DNA of 64,000 nucleotides from Pseudarthrobacter naphthalenicus (GTDB lineage Bacteria > Actinomycetota > Actinomycetes > Actinomycetales > Micrococcaceae), in the NCBI RefSeq assembly GCF_029076445.1, contig NZ_JARESG010000002.1, positions 62,001-126,000 of the forward strand. Reading direction: 5' to 3'. Every line of letters starts with the position of its first letter. Positions within the stretch are counted from its first letter, which is position 1. The notes under the pieces are model-generated. The model was not told the DNA's origin and searched no databases. It worked only from the letters and a program-made list of their open reading frames with translations. Shown piece after piece: positions 1 to 7,685 of the stretch. A program made the position numbers and the translations under genes.

Positions 1-1
1 A

Positions 2-826
2 ACCCACCCCTGGACCCGCTACGTGGCGATGGGTGACTCCTTTACCGAAGGCATCGGCGATCCCGAGCCAACAAGTCCCGGCGGGTACCGCGGCTGGGCG
101 GACCGGGTGGCCGAGGAACTGGGCCGTGGCCAGGACGACTTCGCCTACGCCAACCTCGCCGTCCGTGGCAGGCTCCTGCAGCAAATCGTGGACCAGCAGC
201 TGGCCGCGTGCCTGGCGCTCAAGCCGGACCTGGTCACACTTTCCGCCGGCGGCAACGACCTCATCCGGCCCGGCGGGGACCCTGACGCCCTGGCCGAAAA
301 GCTCGATTCCGTGGTCCAGATCCTCTCGATGGGCGGCGCGACGGTAGTGCTGTTCAACGGACCGGACACCGGGTCCTCGGTCCTCGGCCGGATCCGCAGC
401 AAGGTGGCCATCTACAACGAGAACCTGAGGACCGTAGCCGCCCGTCATGATGCCGTCATCGCGGACATGTGGTCCCTGAAACAGCTCAACGACCCGCAAA
501 TGTGGGACGTGGACCGGCTGCACTTTTCGCCCCTGGGCCACCACACCATCGCCGCCATGGTGCTTGAGTCGCTTAATGTCAGCCACACCCTCGAACCGAG
601 CATTCCGAAGCCGTTGCCGCCGCGGACCTGGCGCGAGGCCCGCAGCGGAGACCTCGTCTGGGCCCGCGAATACTTTGTCCCGTGGGTGGTCCGGCGGCTG
701 CGTAACCGCTCCTCCGGGGATGGCATCACGGCAAAACGCCCGACGCCGGGACCCGTCTTCGGCCCGGGGGTTCCGCTGGGTTCCGGTGAAGGCCCGCTGG
801 GCACCGCCACCGGGGCGCGCCGCTGA
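2..826 (+). CDS. SGNH/GDSL-family hydrolase (5' end outside window)
   Basis: This is the C-terminal 274 residues of an SGNH/GDSL esterase-like enzyme. The reading frame is open from base 2 and encodes PWTRYVAMGDSFTEGIGD, the usual block I context with the nucleophilic Ser in GDS. The start codon therefore probably lies upstream of the window, although a GTG at 23 could also serve. SAGGND matches block III (Gly/Asn oxyanion residues) and DRLHFSPLGHH matches block V with the Asp/His pair, so the catalytic set looks complete. The tail after about residue 200 is Pro/Gly/Arg-rich and probably disordered. No signal peptide is visible in this part. The natural substrate (a lipid, acetyl or aryl ester) cannot be told from sequence. 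Confidence 0.85.
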   Translation, partial: THPWTRYVAMGDSFTEGIGDPEPTSPGGYRGWADRVAEELGRGQDDFAYANLAVRGRLLQQIVDQQLAACLALKPDLVTLSAGGNDLIRPGGDPDALAEKLDSVVQILSMGGATVVLFNGPDTGSSVLGRIRSKVAIYNENLRTVAARHDAVIADMWSLKQLNDPQMWDVDRLHFSPLGHHTIAAMVLESLNVSHTLEPSIPKPLPPRTWREARSGDLVWAREYFVPWVVRRLRNRSSGDGITAKRPTPGPVFGPGVPLGSGEGPLGTATGARR

Positions 827-854
827 ACCGGGGGCTTAAACTGGAGGGACACAT

Positions 855-875
855 ATGAGAGGCGCTACCCCGTGA
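855..875 (+). other. Possible six-codon upstream ORF (MRGATP)
   Basis: ATG at 855 follows a strong ribosome-binding site (GGAGG at 844-848) and reads six codons to a TGA at 873-875. That TGA overlaps the GTG start of the SHOCT protein in the form GTGA. The layout could couple translation of the SHOCT gene to this minicistron. It could also be accidental, since the GTG has its own weaker AGAGG site. The coding function is unproven. Confidence 0.3.
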
Positions 876-1447
876 ACAGCTTGTTTTTCTGGATCATCAT
901 CCTGTCGTTCGTGGTGCCGATGGCGATGCGGATGTACCGGAAGTCCGTCAACAAACGAAACCAAGGGCAGGGCTTCTCCGGCGGCTACCCGGGGCAATAT
1001 CCGGGCCAGTTTCCCGGTCCGCAAAGCCGGGAGCCCCGCGACGGCTACACACAGCAGGACTACATGAGTGGCGGCTACCGCGAGATCATGAGTTCGCAGC
1101 CCCTCCCGCCCGGCGAGCCGCTGCCGCCGATGCAGCCGGTCCCGCCCGCCAACCAGCAGTTCCCGCCGTATGGTCAGCAGTTCCCGCCGTATGGTCAGCC
1201 ACAGGATTATGGCCAGCCCCAGCAGTTCGGCCGGCCCCAGGATTATGGTCAGCCGCAGGACTATGGCCAGCCGCAGCAGTACGGAGAGGCACCGAAGGCG
1301 CCGGCTGCTCCGGCGACTCCCCCGCCGCCGTCGGCCCCGCAGGGTTACCGCGCGCGTAAGCTCGCGGAACTGGACCAGCAGTACAGTAACGGCGAGCTGG
1401 CCATGGAGGACTACATGAAGCGCCGCTCCGACATCATGAACGGCTAA
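872..1447 (+). CDS. SHOCT-domain membrane protein with PQDYGQ-type repeats
   Basis: This 191-residue protein has three visible parts. Residues 3-22 form one N-terminal hydrophobic segment ([18 protein letters not shown]). The middle is a long Pro/Gln/Tyr/Gly-rich stretch with imperfect repeats of QFPPYGQ and PQDYGQ at about residues 92-138. The last 30 residues form a SHOCT-type helix pair ([20 protein letters not shown]). SHOCT domains are short oligomerisation modules often found at the ends of membrane proteins, and no enzymatic role is suggested. The start is GTG at 872 with AGAGG nine bases upstream. A stronger GGAGG serves an overlapping six-codon ORF (see 855-875). The gene lies 45 nt after the hydrolase and may be co-transcribed with it. 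Confidence 0.7.
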   Translation: MNSLFFWIIILSFVVPMAMRMYRKSVNKRNQGQGFSGGYPGQYPGQFPGPQSREPRDGYTQQDYMSGGYREIMSSQPLPPGEPLPPMQPVPPANQQFPPYGQQFPPYGQPQDYGQPQQFGRPQDYGQPQDYGQPQQYGEAPKAPAAPATPPPPSAPQGYRARKLAELDQQYSNGELAMEDYMKRRSDIMNG

Positions 1448-1494
1448 TCCTGAAGGCGCGGACCGCTTAGGTCCCGGCCAGACCAGGAACGTGG

Positions 1495-2610
1495 CTAGAC
1501 CAGGAACGTGCTCCGCAGTTGGCTGCCGAGCTGGCCGATCTCGGTGAGGAAGCCGTCGTGGCCGATGGGGGCTTCGATGACGTGCACGGCAACGTCCCCG
1601 GGCAGCGCTGCCGCCAGCTGGTGGGACTGGGACGGGAAGTAGAGACGGTCGCTGTCCACGGCAGCCACAAAGAACCTGGCGGTCGCCCGGCCCAGGGCCT
1701 CGTCCAGGGAACCCCGCCCGCGGGTGACATCGTGGCTCATCAGGGCATCGGTGATCGCGATGTAACTGTTCGCATCGAACCTGCTCACCAGCTTCCGGCC
1801 CTGGTGGTCCAGGTAGCTTTCCACCTGGTAGCGGCCGCGCTCCCCCAGCGCCGCGGCCTTGAACGGTGATTCGGGGACCTGTGCTGAGCGTCCGAACCGG
1901 CCGTCAAATTCCGCTGCGGAACGGTACGTGATGTGCGCAATGCGCCTTGCCAGGGCGAGGCCGTCCTCAGGGAGCGGGCCGCCGTAATAGTCGCCGTCGT
2001 TGAAGTTGACGTCCTGGCGGATGGCGAGGGTTTGGGCCTGGGCGAAGGCGATCTGTTCGGCCGTGCTCGCGGCCCCCACCGAGATGACGGCGCAGCGCTG
2101 CACCCGCTCCGGAAAAGTGACCGCCCATTCCAGGGCGCGGGCCCCGCCCATGGAGCCGCCCAGCACCGCAAACCAGCTATGGATGCCCAGCTGATCGGCC
2201 AGCCGGGCCTCGGCGGCCGTGGAATCCCGCAGGGTCACCAGCGGAAACCGGGACCCCCAGGGTTTTCCGTCCGGAGCGGCGGACGACGGGCCGGTGGAGC
2301 CGTAGCACCCGCCCACCATGTTGATGGACACCACAAAGAACCGGTCCGTGTCCACCGGCGCGCCCGGTCCGGCCAGCTGCTCCCACCAGCCGGGCTCGTC
2401 ACTGTCGCCGCGGGTCACGTGGGTGCTTCCGGTCAGGGCGTGCTCGATCAGGACCGCGTTGGAGCGGTCCGCGTTCAGCGTGCCCCACGTTTCATAGGCC
2501 AGGGTGACGTCCGGCAGGTAACCGCCGGCTTCGAGCTCCAGGCCACCGATGTTTGCATAGCGGACCACGCCGTTTCCGGGAGCGGCCGTTCGGGAGATGG
2601 TGATCGTCAT
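1495..2610 (-). CDS. metX: Homoserine O-acetyltransferase
   Basis: MetX transfers an acetyl group from acetyl-CoA to L-homoserine, giving O-acetylhomoserine for methionine synthesis. The 371-residue product is the usual length. It shows the alpha/beta-hydrolase fold of the family: NAVLIEHALTGSTHV near the N-terminus, the nucleophile elbow LGGSMGGARALEW, and a C-terminal Asp/His region (AVDSDRLYFPS and IEAPIGHDGFLTEI). The ATG at 2610 is chosen because AGAGG lies just upstream and the family N-terminus begins here. The frame stays open further upstream only because it runs through the riboswitch. The partner enzyme MetY is encoded immediately upstream on the same strand. A SAM-clan riboswitch sits between the two genes and should lower metX expression when SAM is plentiful. 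Confidence 0.96.
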   Translation of the reverse strand: MTITISRTAAPGNGVVRYANIGGLELEAGGYLPDVTLAYETWGTLNADRSNAVLIEHALTGSTHVTRGDSDEPGWWEQLAGPGAPVDTDRFFVVSINMVGGCYGSTGPSSAAPDGKPWGSRFPLVTLRDSTAAEARLADQLGIHSWFAVLGGSMGGARALEWAVTFPERVQRCAVISVGAASTAEQIAFAQAQTLAIRQDVNFNDGDYYGGPLPEDGLALARRIAHITYRSAAEFDGRFGRSAQVPESPFKAAALGERGRYQVESYLDHQGRKLVSRFDANSYIAITDALMSHDVTRGRGSLDEALGRATARFFVAAVDSDRLYFPSQSHQLAAALPGDVAVHVIEAPIGHDGFLTEIGQLGSQLRSTFLV

Positions 2611-2658
2611 GGAATGGACCTCTTCTACGCGCTTGCCCGCCGTCAATTGACCGGCTGG

Positions 2659-2741
2659 CCAGGTCTTCACCCGGGGCACCCCACCACGGAAGAGGGTTGC
2701 CGGCCAGCAAGCCGGGGCTGTCGCTGGCACTCATGACCTGG
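2659..2741 (-). promoter_or_regulatory. SAM riboswitch (SAM clan, SAM-IV-like) in the metX leader
   Basis: On the minus strand the RNA opens with CCAGGTC and closes with GACCTGG, a perfect 7-bp P1 stem. Inside are the hallmark segments GGTCATGAGTGCCAGCGA, CTTGCTGGCCGGCAACCCTC, GGTGGGGTGCCCC and GGGTGAAGACC, in the order seen in actinobacterial SAM-IV aptamers placed before methionine genes. It ends about 48 nt before the metX ATG, and the intervening bases carry the ribosome-binding site, so control of translation initiation is plausible. I could not run a covariance model, so SAM-IV versus a SAM-I/IV variant is uncertain. Confidence 0.85.
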
Positions 2742-2818
2742 TTCGAGTGTACGAAACAGCCCCGGCTAAGGCTAAGCGTGTGACCGGTTATGACTTCACG
2801 GATTGACTCGCGCGCGGG

Positions 2819-4180
2819 TTACTGATGGCCGCCTGCCGCATCCGAAACGGGTCCGGCGGATTTGTCCGCCGCCTTGGCTGCCCGGAATCCGGCTTCGAGG
2901 TCGGCGATGATGTCATCGATGTGCTCGATGCCCACAGACAGACGGACCAGCCCCGGCGTGACACCGGCGATGGCCTGCTGCTCGGCCGAGAGCTGGCTGT
3001 GTGTGGTGGAAGCCGGATGGATCACCAGCGAGCGGACGTCTCCGATGTTCGCCACGTGGGAGTGGAGTTCCAGCGCATCCACGAAGCGTTTGCCTGCCTC
3101 AGCCCCGCCTGCCAGGTTGAACCCGACCACGGCGCCGGTGCCCTTGGGACCGTATTTGAGTCCCCGCTGGTACCAGGGGCTGGACGGGAGGCCCGCGTAA
3201 GCCACCGATTCGACGTCGTCCCGCGCCTCGAGCCAGCGGGCCACCTCCACGGCGTTCGCCACATGCCGTTCCACCCTCAGGCTCAGGGTTTCCAGCCCCT
3301 GCGCAATGAGGAAGGCGTTGAACGGGGACACCGCGGAGCCCAGGTCGCGAAGCAGCTGGACCCGGGCCTTCAGGATGTAGGACAGGTTGGCGCCGAGCGC
3401 TCCGTCCGCACCAAGATCGCGGGCGTAAACCAGACCGTTGTAGGTGGGATCCGGGGTGTTGAATCCGGGGAACCGCTCCGGGTCCTTGCCGAAGTCAAAA
3501 TTGCCTGAGTCCACGATCACCCCGGCGATGGCGGAGCCGTGGCCGCCCAGGTACTTGGTGGCGGAGTGAACCACAATATCCGCGCCCCACTCCAGCGGGC
3601 GGATCAGGTATGGCGTGGAAAGGGTGTTGTCCACGATCAGCGGCACACCCGCCTCATGTGCAGCCTTCGAAACCCCTTCAAGGTCCAGGACGTCCTGGCG
3701 CGGGTTGGAGACCACCTCAGCGAAGAACAGCTTGGTGTTCGGCTGCACGGCATCGCGCCACTGCTCCAGGTTGTCCGGGTCCGCCACAAACGTGACGGAG
3801 ATGCCGAACTTCTTCAGGGTGTGCGCCAGCAGGTTATAGGTGCCGCCGTAAAGGCTCGGGCTGGCCACCACGTGGTCCCCGGCTTCGGCGATGTTCAGGA
3901 TGGCAAAGGTTTCCGCCGCCTGTCCGGAGCTCAGCAGCAGGGCCCCGAGCCCTCCTTCCAAGCTGGCGATCCGCTGCTCCACGGCGTCCTGCGTGGGGTT
4001 GCCGATGCGGGTGTAGATCGGTGCCAGTTCTGCCAGGGCGAACCGGTTGGCGGCGCTTTCCGCGCTGGGAAACACGAACGACGTCGTCTGGTAGATCGGC
4101 AGTGCGCGGGCGCCGGTGGCGCTGTCCGGCTCCTGTCCGGCGTGGATCTGGCGGGTTTCGAAAGACCATCCGTTCGACAT
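2819..4180 (-). CDS. metY: O-acetylhomoserine sulfhydrylase (aminocarboxypropyltransferase)
   Basis: This PLP enzyme of the Cys/Met metabolism family converts O-acetylhomoserine plus sulfide to homocysteine. The 453 residues match the MetY length, longer than cystathionine synthases. The PLP-binding Lys lies in VVHSATKYLGGHG. The phosphate-binding stretch LSSGQAAETFAI and the N-terminal signature YTRIGNPTQDAVEQRIASLEG are clear. The ATG at 4180 (MSNGWSFETRQIHAG) is preferred over upstream in-frame codons because GGAG lies directly before it and family members begin here. The gene is followed by the metX riboswitch and metX. No comparable aptamer is visible upstream of metY itself (4181-4297). 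Confidence 0.96.
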   Translation of the reverse strand: MSNGWSFETRQIHAGQEPDSATGARALPIYQTTSFVFPSAESAANRFALAELAPIYTRIGNPTQDAVEQRIASLEGGLGALLLSSGQAAETFAILNIAEAGDHVVASPSLYGGTYNLLAHTLKKFGISVTFVADPDNLEQWRDAVQPNTKLFFAEVVSNPRQDVLDLEGVSKAAHEAGVPLIVDNTLSTPYLIRPLEWGADIVVHSATKYLGGHGSAIAGVIVDSGNFDFGKDPERFPGFNTPDPTYNGLVYARDLGADGALGANLSYILKARVQLLRDLGSAVSPFNAFLIAQGLETLSLRVERHVANAVEVARWLEARDDVESVAYAGLPSSPWYQRGLKYGPKGTGAVVGFNLAGGAEAGKRFVDALELHSHVANIGDVRSLVIHPASTTHSQLSAEQQAIAGVTPGLVRLSVGIEHIDDIIADLEAGFRAAKAADKSAGPVSDAAGGHQ

Positions 4181-4387
4181 TCGGGGCTCCTTTGACGAGG
4201 TGGGGCAGTGCTCGGTTGCGTTCAGCATAGGAAGGCTTCCCAGCCGATAACAGGATTATGACGAAGGTGGTCGGATGGCCCACTCTTCAGCGTTCCGTTG
4301 AGGTTTGTGCCGAACGAAAGAAACCTGGAAAACCCAGTAAGGCAACCCTTAGCTGAGAGGCTCATCACAAAGTGCCAAGATGATGGC

Positions 4388-5026
4388 ATGCGCATGGATC
4401 ACGTCTCTTACGCCTGTGAACAAGATGGCCTGGCTGCCACCACCGAACGTATTTCGTCTGCCCTCGGCGTTGAAGCCGTGAAGGGTGGAGTTCATCCCCG
4501 GTTCGGAACCCGGAACATGATCATTCCCCTCGCCGGACACAAATACCTGGAAGTGGTGGAGGTCCTGAACCACCCTGCTTCGGACAAGGCTCCCTTTGGG
4601 CAGGCCGTCCGCGCCAGGTCCGAAGCCGGCGGCGGTTGGATGGGCTGGTGCGTCGAAGTGGACGACCTCGCCCCCTTCGAACAGCGCCTGGGCCGCGCCG
4701 CGGTCAACGGAAACCGCAAGTTCCCCGACGGCCGCGAGCTGATCTGGAAGCAGATCGGCATCCTGGGCCTCATCGCGGACCCGCAGGTTCCCTACATGCT
4801 CAAATGGGAAGGCGACCCGGCCCTCCACCCGTCCAACGCCTACGAAAGCAACGTCAAGATGAGCTGCCTGACCATTGCAGGCTCGGCCGAACGTGTGACT
4901 GAATGGCTGGGGGAACCCGTTGAGAAGCCGCTGGAGGACGTGGCGGTGGAGTGGGTTGCTCCGAAGGGAACGCCCGGAATCCTGTCCGTAACCTTTGAAA
5001 CCGCCAAAGGCGCAGTCACTATCTGA
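4388..5026 (+). CDS. VOC (glyoxalase-like) family protein
   Basis: This 212-residue protein starts MRMDHVSYACEQDG and has the beta-alpha-beta-beta-beta layout of a vicinal oxygen chelate half. The first module covers about residues 1-130 and includes HPRFGTRNMIIPL, HKYLEVVEVL and MGWCVEVDDLAPFEQRLG. A second, less typical module follows. His4 and the Glu residues of LEVVEVL are candidate metal ligands. VOC proteins range from isomerases to resistance proteins, and nothing here fixes the substrate. The start at 4388 is chosen because the N-terminal strand begins there, although the ribosome-binding site is weak. The gene is divergent from metY and convergent with the CPBP protease gene. Confidence 0.75.
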   Translation: MRMDHVSYACEQDGLAATTERISSALGVEAVKGGVHPRFGTRNMIIPLAGHKYLEVVEVLNHPASDKAPFGQAVRARSEAGGGWMGWCVEVDDLAPFEQRLGRAAVNGNRKFPDGRELIWKQIGILGLIADPQVPYMLKWEGDPALHPSNAYESNVKMSCLTIAGSAERVTEWLGEPVEKPLEDVAVEWVAPKGTPGILSVTFETAKGAVTI

Positions 5027-5083
5027 TCATCTCCACCCGACCGGTTTCCGGTCACCCGGGCAGTGCCGCCCGGAACAAATCTT

Positions 5084-5131
5084 CGGCCGCCATCAGCGGG
5101 TGCCAATGTCGCCACCCGCCGATGGCGGCCG
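5084..5131. terminator. Bidirectional terminator hairpin between convergent genes
   Basis: Arms 5084-5102 and 5113-5131 pair over 19 positions with one mismatch (cores GGCCGCCATC and GATGGCGGCC) around a 10-nt loop. The hairpin lies between the stop of the plus-strand VOC gene (5026) and the stop of the minus-strand CPBP gene (5140), where a shared terminator is expected. No strong T-run follows on either strand. Confidence 0.65.
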
Positions 5132-5139
5132 GATCACTT

Positions 5140-5931
5140 TCAGCCCAACCCCACGGCCCGGCCGAAGAGGCTGAAGCCCACGAAAGCGACGATGTCCAAC
5201 AGTGCGTGTGCCACCACCAGCGGCATCACCCGTTTCGTCCTGGTGTAGAGCCAACCGAAGACCAACCCCATGACCAGATTGCCAAAGAACGGTCCGAAGC
5301 CCTGGTAGAGGTGGTAGCTGCCCCGCAGTGTGGCACTGGTCATGATCGCCAGCGGAACGCTCCAGCCGAACTTGCCGAAGCGGTCCAGGAGGTACCCCAC
5401 CACAATGACCTCCTCCACCACCGCATGCCGGAGCGCGGAGAGTATCAGGACGGGGATGGTCCACCAGTGGGCATCAAGCGCGCTGGGGATGATGGCCGTG
5501 GTGATGCCCAATGCCCGTCCGGCGGCGTAAAGCCCCAGCGACGGTATGCCAATGAGCGCCGCCAGCCCCAGGCCCTGGAGCAGGTCACGTGCGGGCCGGG
5601 CAAAGTTGAACCCCAATTTTTGGAAGGCCGAGCTCCCCTGCGCGCCCGTCCCCGTCCCCGCGCCCGCGCGCACCTGCCGCTGATCGGTAAGGAAGTAGAG
5701 GACAAGCAGCACGGGCACCAGGGCGAAGATGATGTCCAGCAGCTGGTAGGTGAGGTCAAAGTATTCGCGGGAACTCCGCGACTGGTTCAGGGTGGAAGTC
5801 CCTTCCGCCAGCGGCGCCCGCGACATTTTGTCCAGCAGTTGCACCACTGAATAAACGGCTGACTGGCCCAGGGAAAGCCCCAGCACAATCCAGACTTCAT
5901 ACCGCAACCGGCGGCGGGAGGGAACCAACAT
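5140..5931 (-). CDS. CPBP-family intramembrane metalloprotease
   Basis: This 263-residue polytopic membrane protein has the CPBP (CAAX protease/bacteriocin-processing, ABI) signature. Motif 1 is RHAVVEEVIVVGYLLDRFG, with the paired Glu. Motif 2 is the His-bearing GSYHLYQGFGPFFGNLVMGL. The last conserved segment, VVAHALLDIVAFVG, carries the third ligand. Hydrophobic helices run through the whole chain, and an Arg-rich cytoplasmic start (MLVPSRRRLRYEV) precedes the first. The ATG at 5931 is preferred because the 70 residues encoded upstream look non-coding and overlap the divergent promoter region. The family cleaves membrane-embedded or prenylated substrates, or acts in immunity to bacteriocins. 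The target here is unknown. Confidence 0.85.
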   Translation of the reverse strand: MLVPSRRRLRYEVWIVLGLSLGQSAVYSVVQLLDKMSRAPLAEGTSTLNQSRSSREYFDLTYQLLDIIFALVPVLLVLYFLTDQRQVRAGAGTGTGAQGSSAFQKLGFNFARPARDLLQGLGLAALIGIPSLGLYAAGRALGITTAIIPSALDAHWWTIPVLILSALRHAVVEEVIVVGYLLDRFGKFGWSVPLAIMTSATLRGSYHLYQGFGPFFGNLVMGLVFGWLYTRTKRVMPLVVAHALLDIVAFVGFSLFGRAVGLG

Positions 5932-6073
5932 GGTTCCATCTTGCCTGCCGTAACTGGTTCTTTGCTGATTCCTGACAACCCGGCTCGCCGGACGCGCCAC
6001 GGTGCGAGAGCGTTCGTCAAAAACCCGCATTAAGTGAGAGAGCGTCCGGGGTGGGGACTTATGCTTGGGCCTT

Positions 6074-6754
6074 ATGAGCGAGCCAGGGAAAATCATCATG
6101 ATCCGGCACGGCCAGTCCGCGGCGAACGTGGATACCACCATTTACAACCGGATCCCGGACTACCGGATCCCGCTGACGCCCCTGGGCCTGGTCCAGGCCG
6201 CTGCGGCCGGTGAACGGATCCGCCGGGAACTGGATGGCCGGCAGGTCTGTGTCTACGTATCGCCCTATCTGCGGGCGTATCAGACCTTGGAGGCGCTGAA
6301 CCTGGGCAACCTGACGGAGCGCGTGATCGAGGAGCCGAGACTGCGGGAACAGGACTGGGCCAATTTCCAGATCAGTGACGAGATTGAGGACCAGAAGGAA
6401 CTGCGGAACGCCTACGGTCATTTCTTCTACCGCTTCCGCGAAGGTGAATCCGGCTCAGACGTCTACGACCGGATTTCATCCTTCATGGAGACCCTGCACC
6501 GGCACTGGTCCAAGCCCGACTATGCGCCGAATGCCCTGCTGGTGACCCATGGCCTGACCATGCGGTTGTTCTGCATGCGCTGGTTCCACTGGTCCGTGGA
6601 GTATTTCGAAAGCCTGAATAATCCCAACAACGCCGAGGTCCGGACTTTGGTGCGCACCGACCTTGGCAAGTATGAACTCGATTTCCCGTTCACCCAGTGG
6701 GTTGACCGCAGGGTGGACGAGACCGTCCTGGATGCGCCGACGGTGATGTACTAG
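6074..6754 (+). CDS. Histidine phosphatase superfamily protein
   Basis: This 226-residue member of the phosphoglycerate mutase-like branch has the phospho-accepting His12 in IIMIRHGQSAAN. It also has an Arg pocket in VYVSPYLRAYQTLE, an acid residue region in RLREQDWANFQ, and the second catalytic His in LLVTHGLTMRLF. All four catalytic elements are present, so it is likely an active phosphatase. The substrate is not indicated by context. ATG at 6074 is preferred to the TTG at 6065. The stop codon TAG overlaps the stop of the convergent DeoR gene within the tetranucleotide CTAG (6751-6754). Confidence 0.88.
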   Translation: MSEPGKIIMIRHGQSAANVDTTIYNRIPDYRIPLTPLGLVQAAAAGERIRRELDGRQVCVYVSPYLRAYQTLEALNLGNLTERVIEEPRLREQDWANFQISDEIEDQKELRNAYGHFFYRFREGESGSDVYDRISSFMETLHRHWSKPDYAPNALLVTHGLTMRLFCMRWFHWSVEYFESLNNPNNAEVRTLVRTDLGKYELDFPFTQWVDRRVDETVLDAPTVMY

Positions 6755-7548
6755 CGTTGCCCGCCCGGGGCGACTATCACCTCGGTGCCTTTGGCTTCAA
6801 ACGCCGCCTTATCCTCGGCGGAGATCCCCGCATCGGTGATCAACCGGCTGAACTCGTAACCGTCCATGGTGGCGAACGCCCGGACACCCACCTTGGAGGA
6901 GTCTGCCAGCACATAGGACACCCGGGCCCGGCTGGCGAGGAGTGCATTGACCGAGGCTTCGCCTTCGCCGGTGTTGGTTGGCCCCACCACGGGATCGATG
7001 CCGTTCACGCCAATGAAGGCAATGTCCAGGACCACCTTCTGCATGATGATGTCCGTATAGGGACCCACGAGCTCATACGACCGGGGGTTCAGGATGCCGC
7101 CGGTGACCATGACCTTGATGTTGGGACGGACCGCAAGCTGCGAGGCGATATTGATGGCGTTCGTGACCACCGTGAGCGTGGGCTGGTTGGCGGGAGCATT
7201 GAGGTCCTCGCGGGTTGCCAGGATCTGGGCCAGGGCGGTGCTGGTGGTGCCGCCGCAGAGCCCGATCACTGCGCCGGGCCAAATCAGGGCCGAGGCTGCC
7301 TGGGCGATCTGTTCCTTGGCCTCGGCATGATCGTCACGGTTGTAGCGCCCGGGCAGGTCATAGGCCAGTGCCCCGATGGTGGCTCCGCCCCTGGTCCGGG
7401 TCAGCAGCCGGCGGTTGGCCAGGCTGTCGAGGTCCCGCCGCGCCGTGGCCGGCGAGACGCCGAGCTGGGTGACGATTTCATCCACCTCCACCTGGCCGGT
7501 TTTTGCGAGGATGTCCAGGATGGCCGTCAAGCGGTCGGTGCGGGTCAT
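6751..7548 (-). CDS. DeoR/GlpR-family transcriptional regulator
   Basis: This 265-residue regulator has an N-terminal winged helix-turn-helix (about residues 1-58: DRLTAILDILAKTGQVEVDE, then LGVSPATARRDLDSLANR) and a C-terminal sugar-phosphate sensor domain of the DeoR type. The phosphate-binding loop is GLCGGTTSTALAQIL and the later signature is DIAFIGVNGIDP. Such proteins usually repress a nearby sugar or polyol operon and are released by a phosphorylated sugar. No sugar operon lies adjacent, so the target is unclear. ATG at 7548 has GAAAGG upstream. An inverted repeat at 7561-7593 may be its own operator. Confidence 0.9.
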   Translation of the reverse strand: MTRTDRLTAILDILAKTGQVEVDEIVTQLGVSPATARRDLDSLANRRLLTRTRGGATIGALAYDLPGRYNRDDHAEAKEQIAQAASALIWPGAVIGLCGGTTSTALAQILATREDLNAPANQPTLTVVTNAINIASQLAVRPNIKVMVTGGILNPRSYELVGPYTDIIMQKVVLDIAFIGVNGIDPVVGPTNTGEGEASVNALLASRARVSYVLADSSKVGVRAFATMDGYEFSRLITDAGISAEDKAAFEAKGTEVIVAPGGQR

Positions 7549-7560
7549 GGGGCCTTTCAG

Positions 7561-7593
7561 CGTCAAACAATCACCCAAATGTGACGTTTGATG
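7561..7593. promoter_or_regulatory. Candidate operator upstream of the DeoR-family gene
   Basis: CGTCAAAC at 7561-7568 and GTTTGATG at 7586-7593 form an inverted repeat matching at 7 of 8 positions. Nested inside is TCAC (7571-7574) paired with GTGA (7581-7584). The site lies 13 nt before the regulator's ATG, the usual place for autoregulation. DeoR-family sites often contain TTTGA-like half-sites. Assignment is by position and symmetry only. Confidence 0.35.
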
Positions 7594-7685
7594 ATCATAT
7601 CAGAGAGGAACAATCACATAACGTCATTTCCGCCGGGCCTTTCACCCGGCCTTTGGGCGCCCGCGCGGGCCATCCGAACGTCGGG

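Noticed and set aside
4334..4355. TAAGG-caac-CCTTA inverted repeat upstream of the VOC gene, resembling half of a DtxR/IdeR iron box
   Set aside because: Only five paired bases each side and poor match to the 19-bp consensus; no iron-related gene nearby.
7632..7650. GCCGGG/CCCGGC hairpin after hutI as a terminator
   Set aside because: Six-bp stem without T-run on the minus strand; GC-rich background produces such stems by chance.
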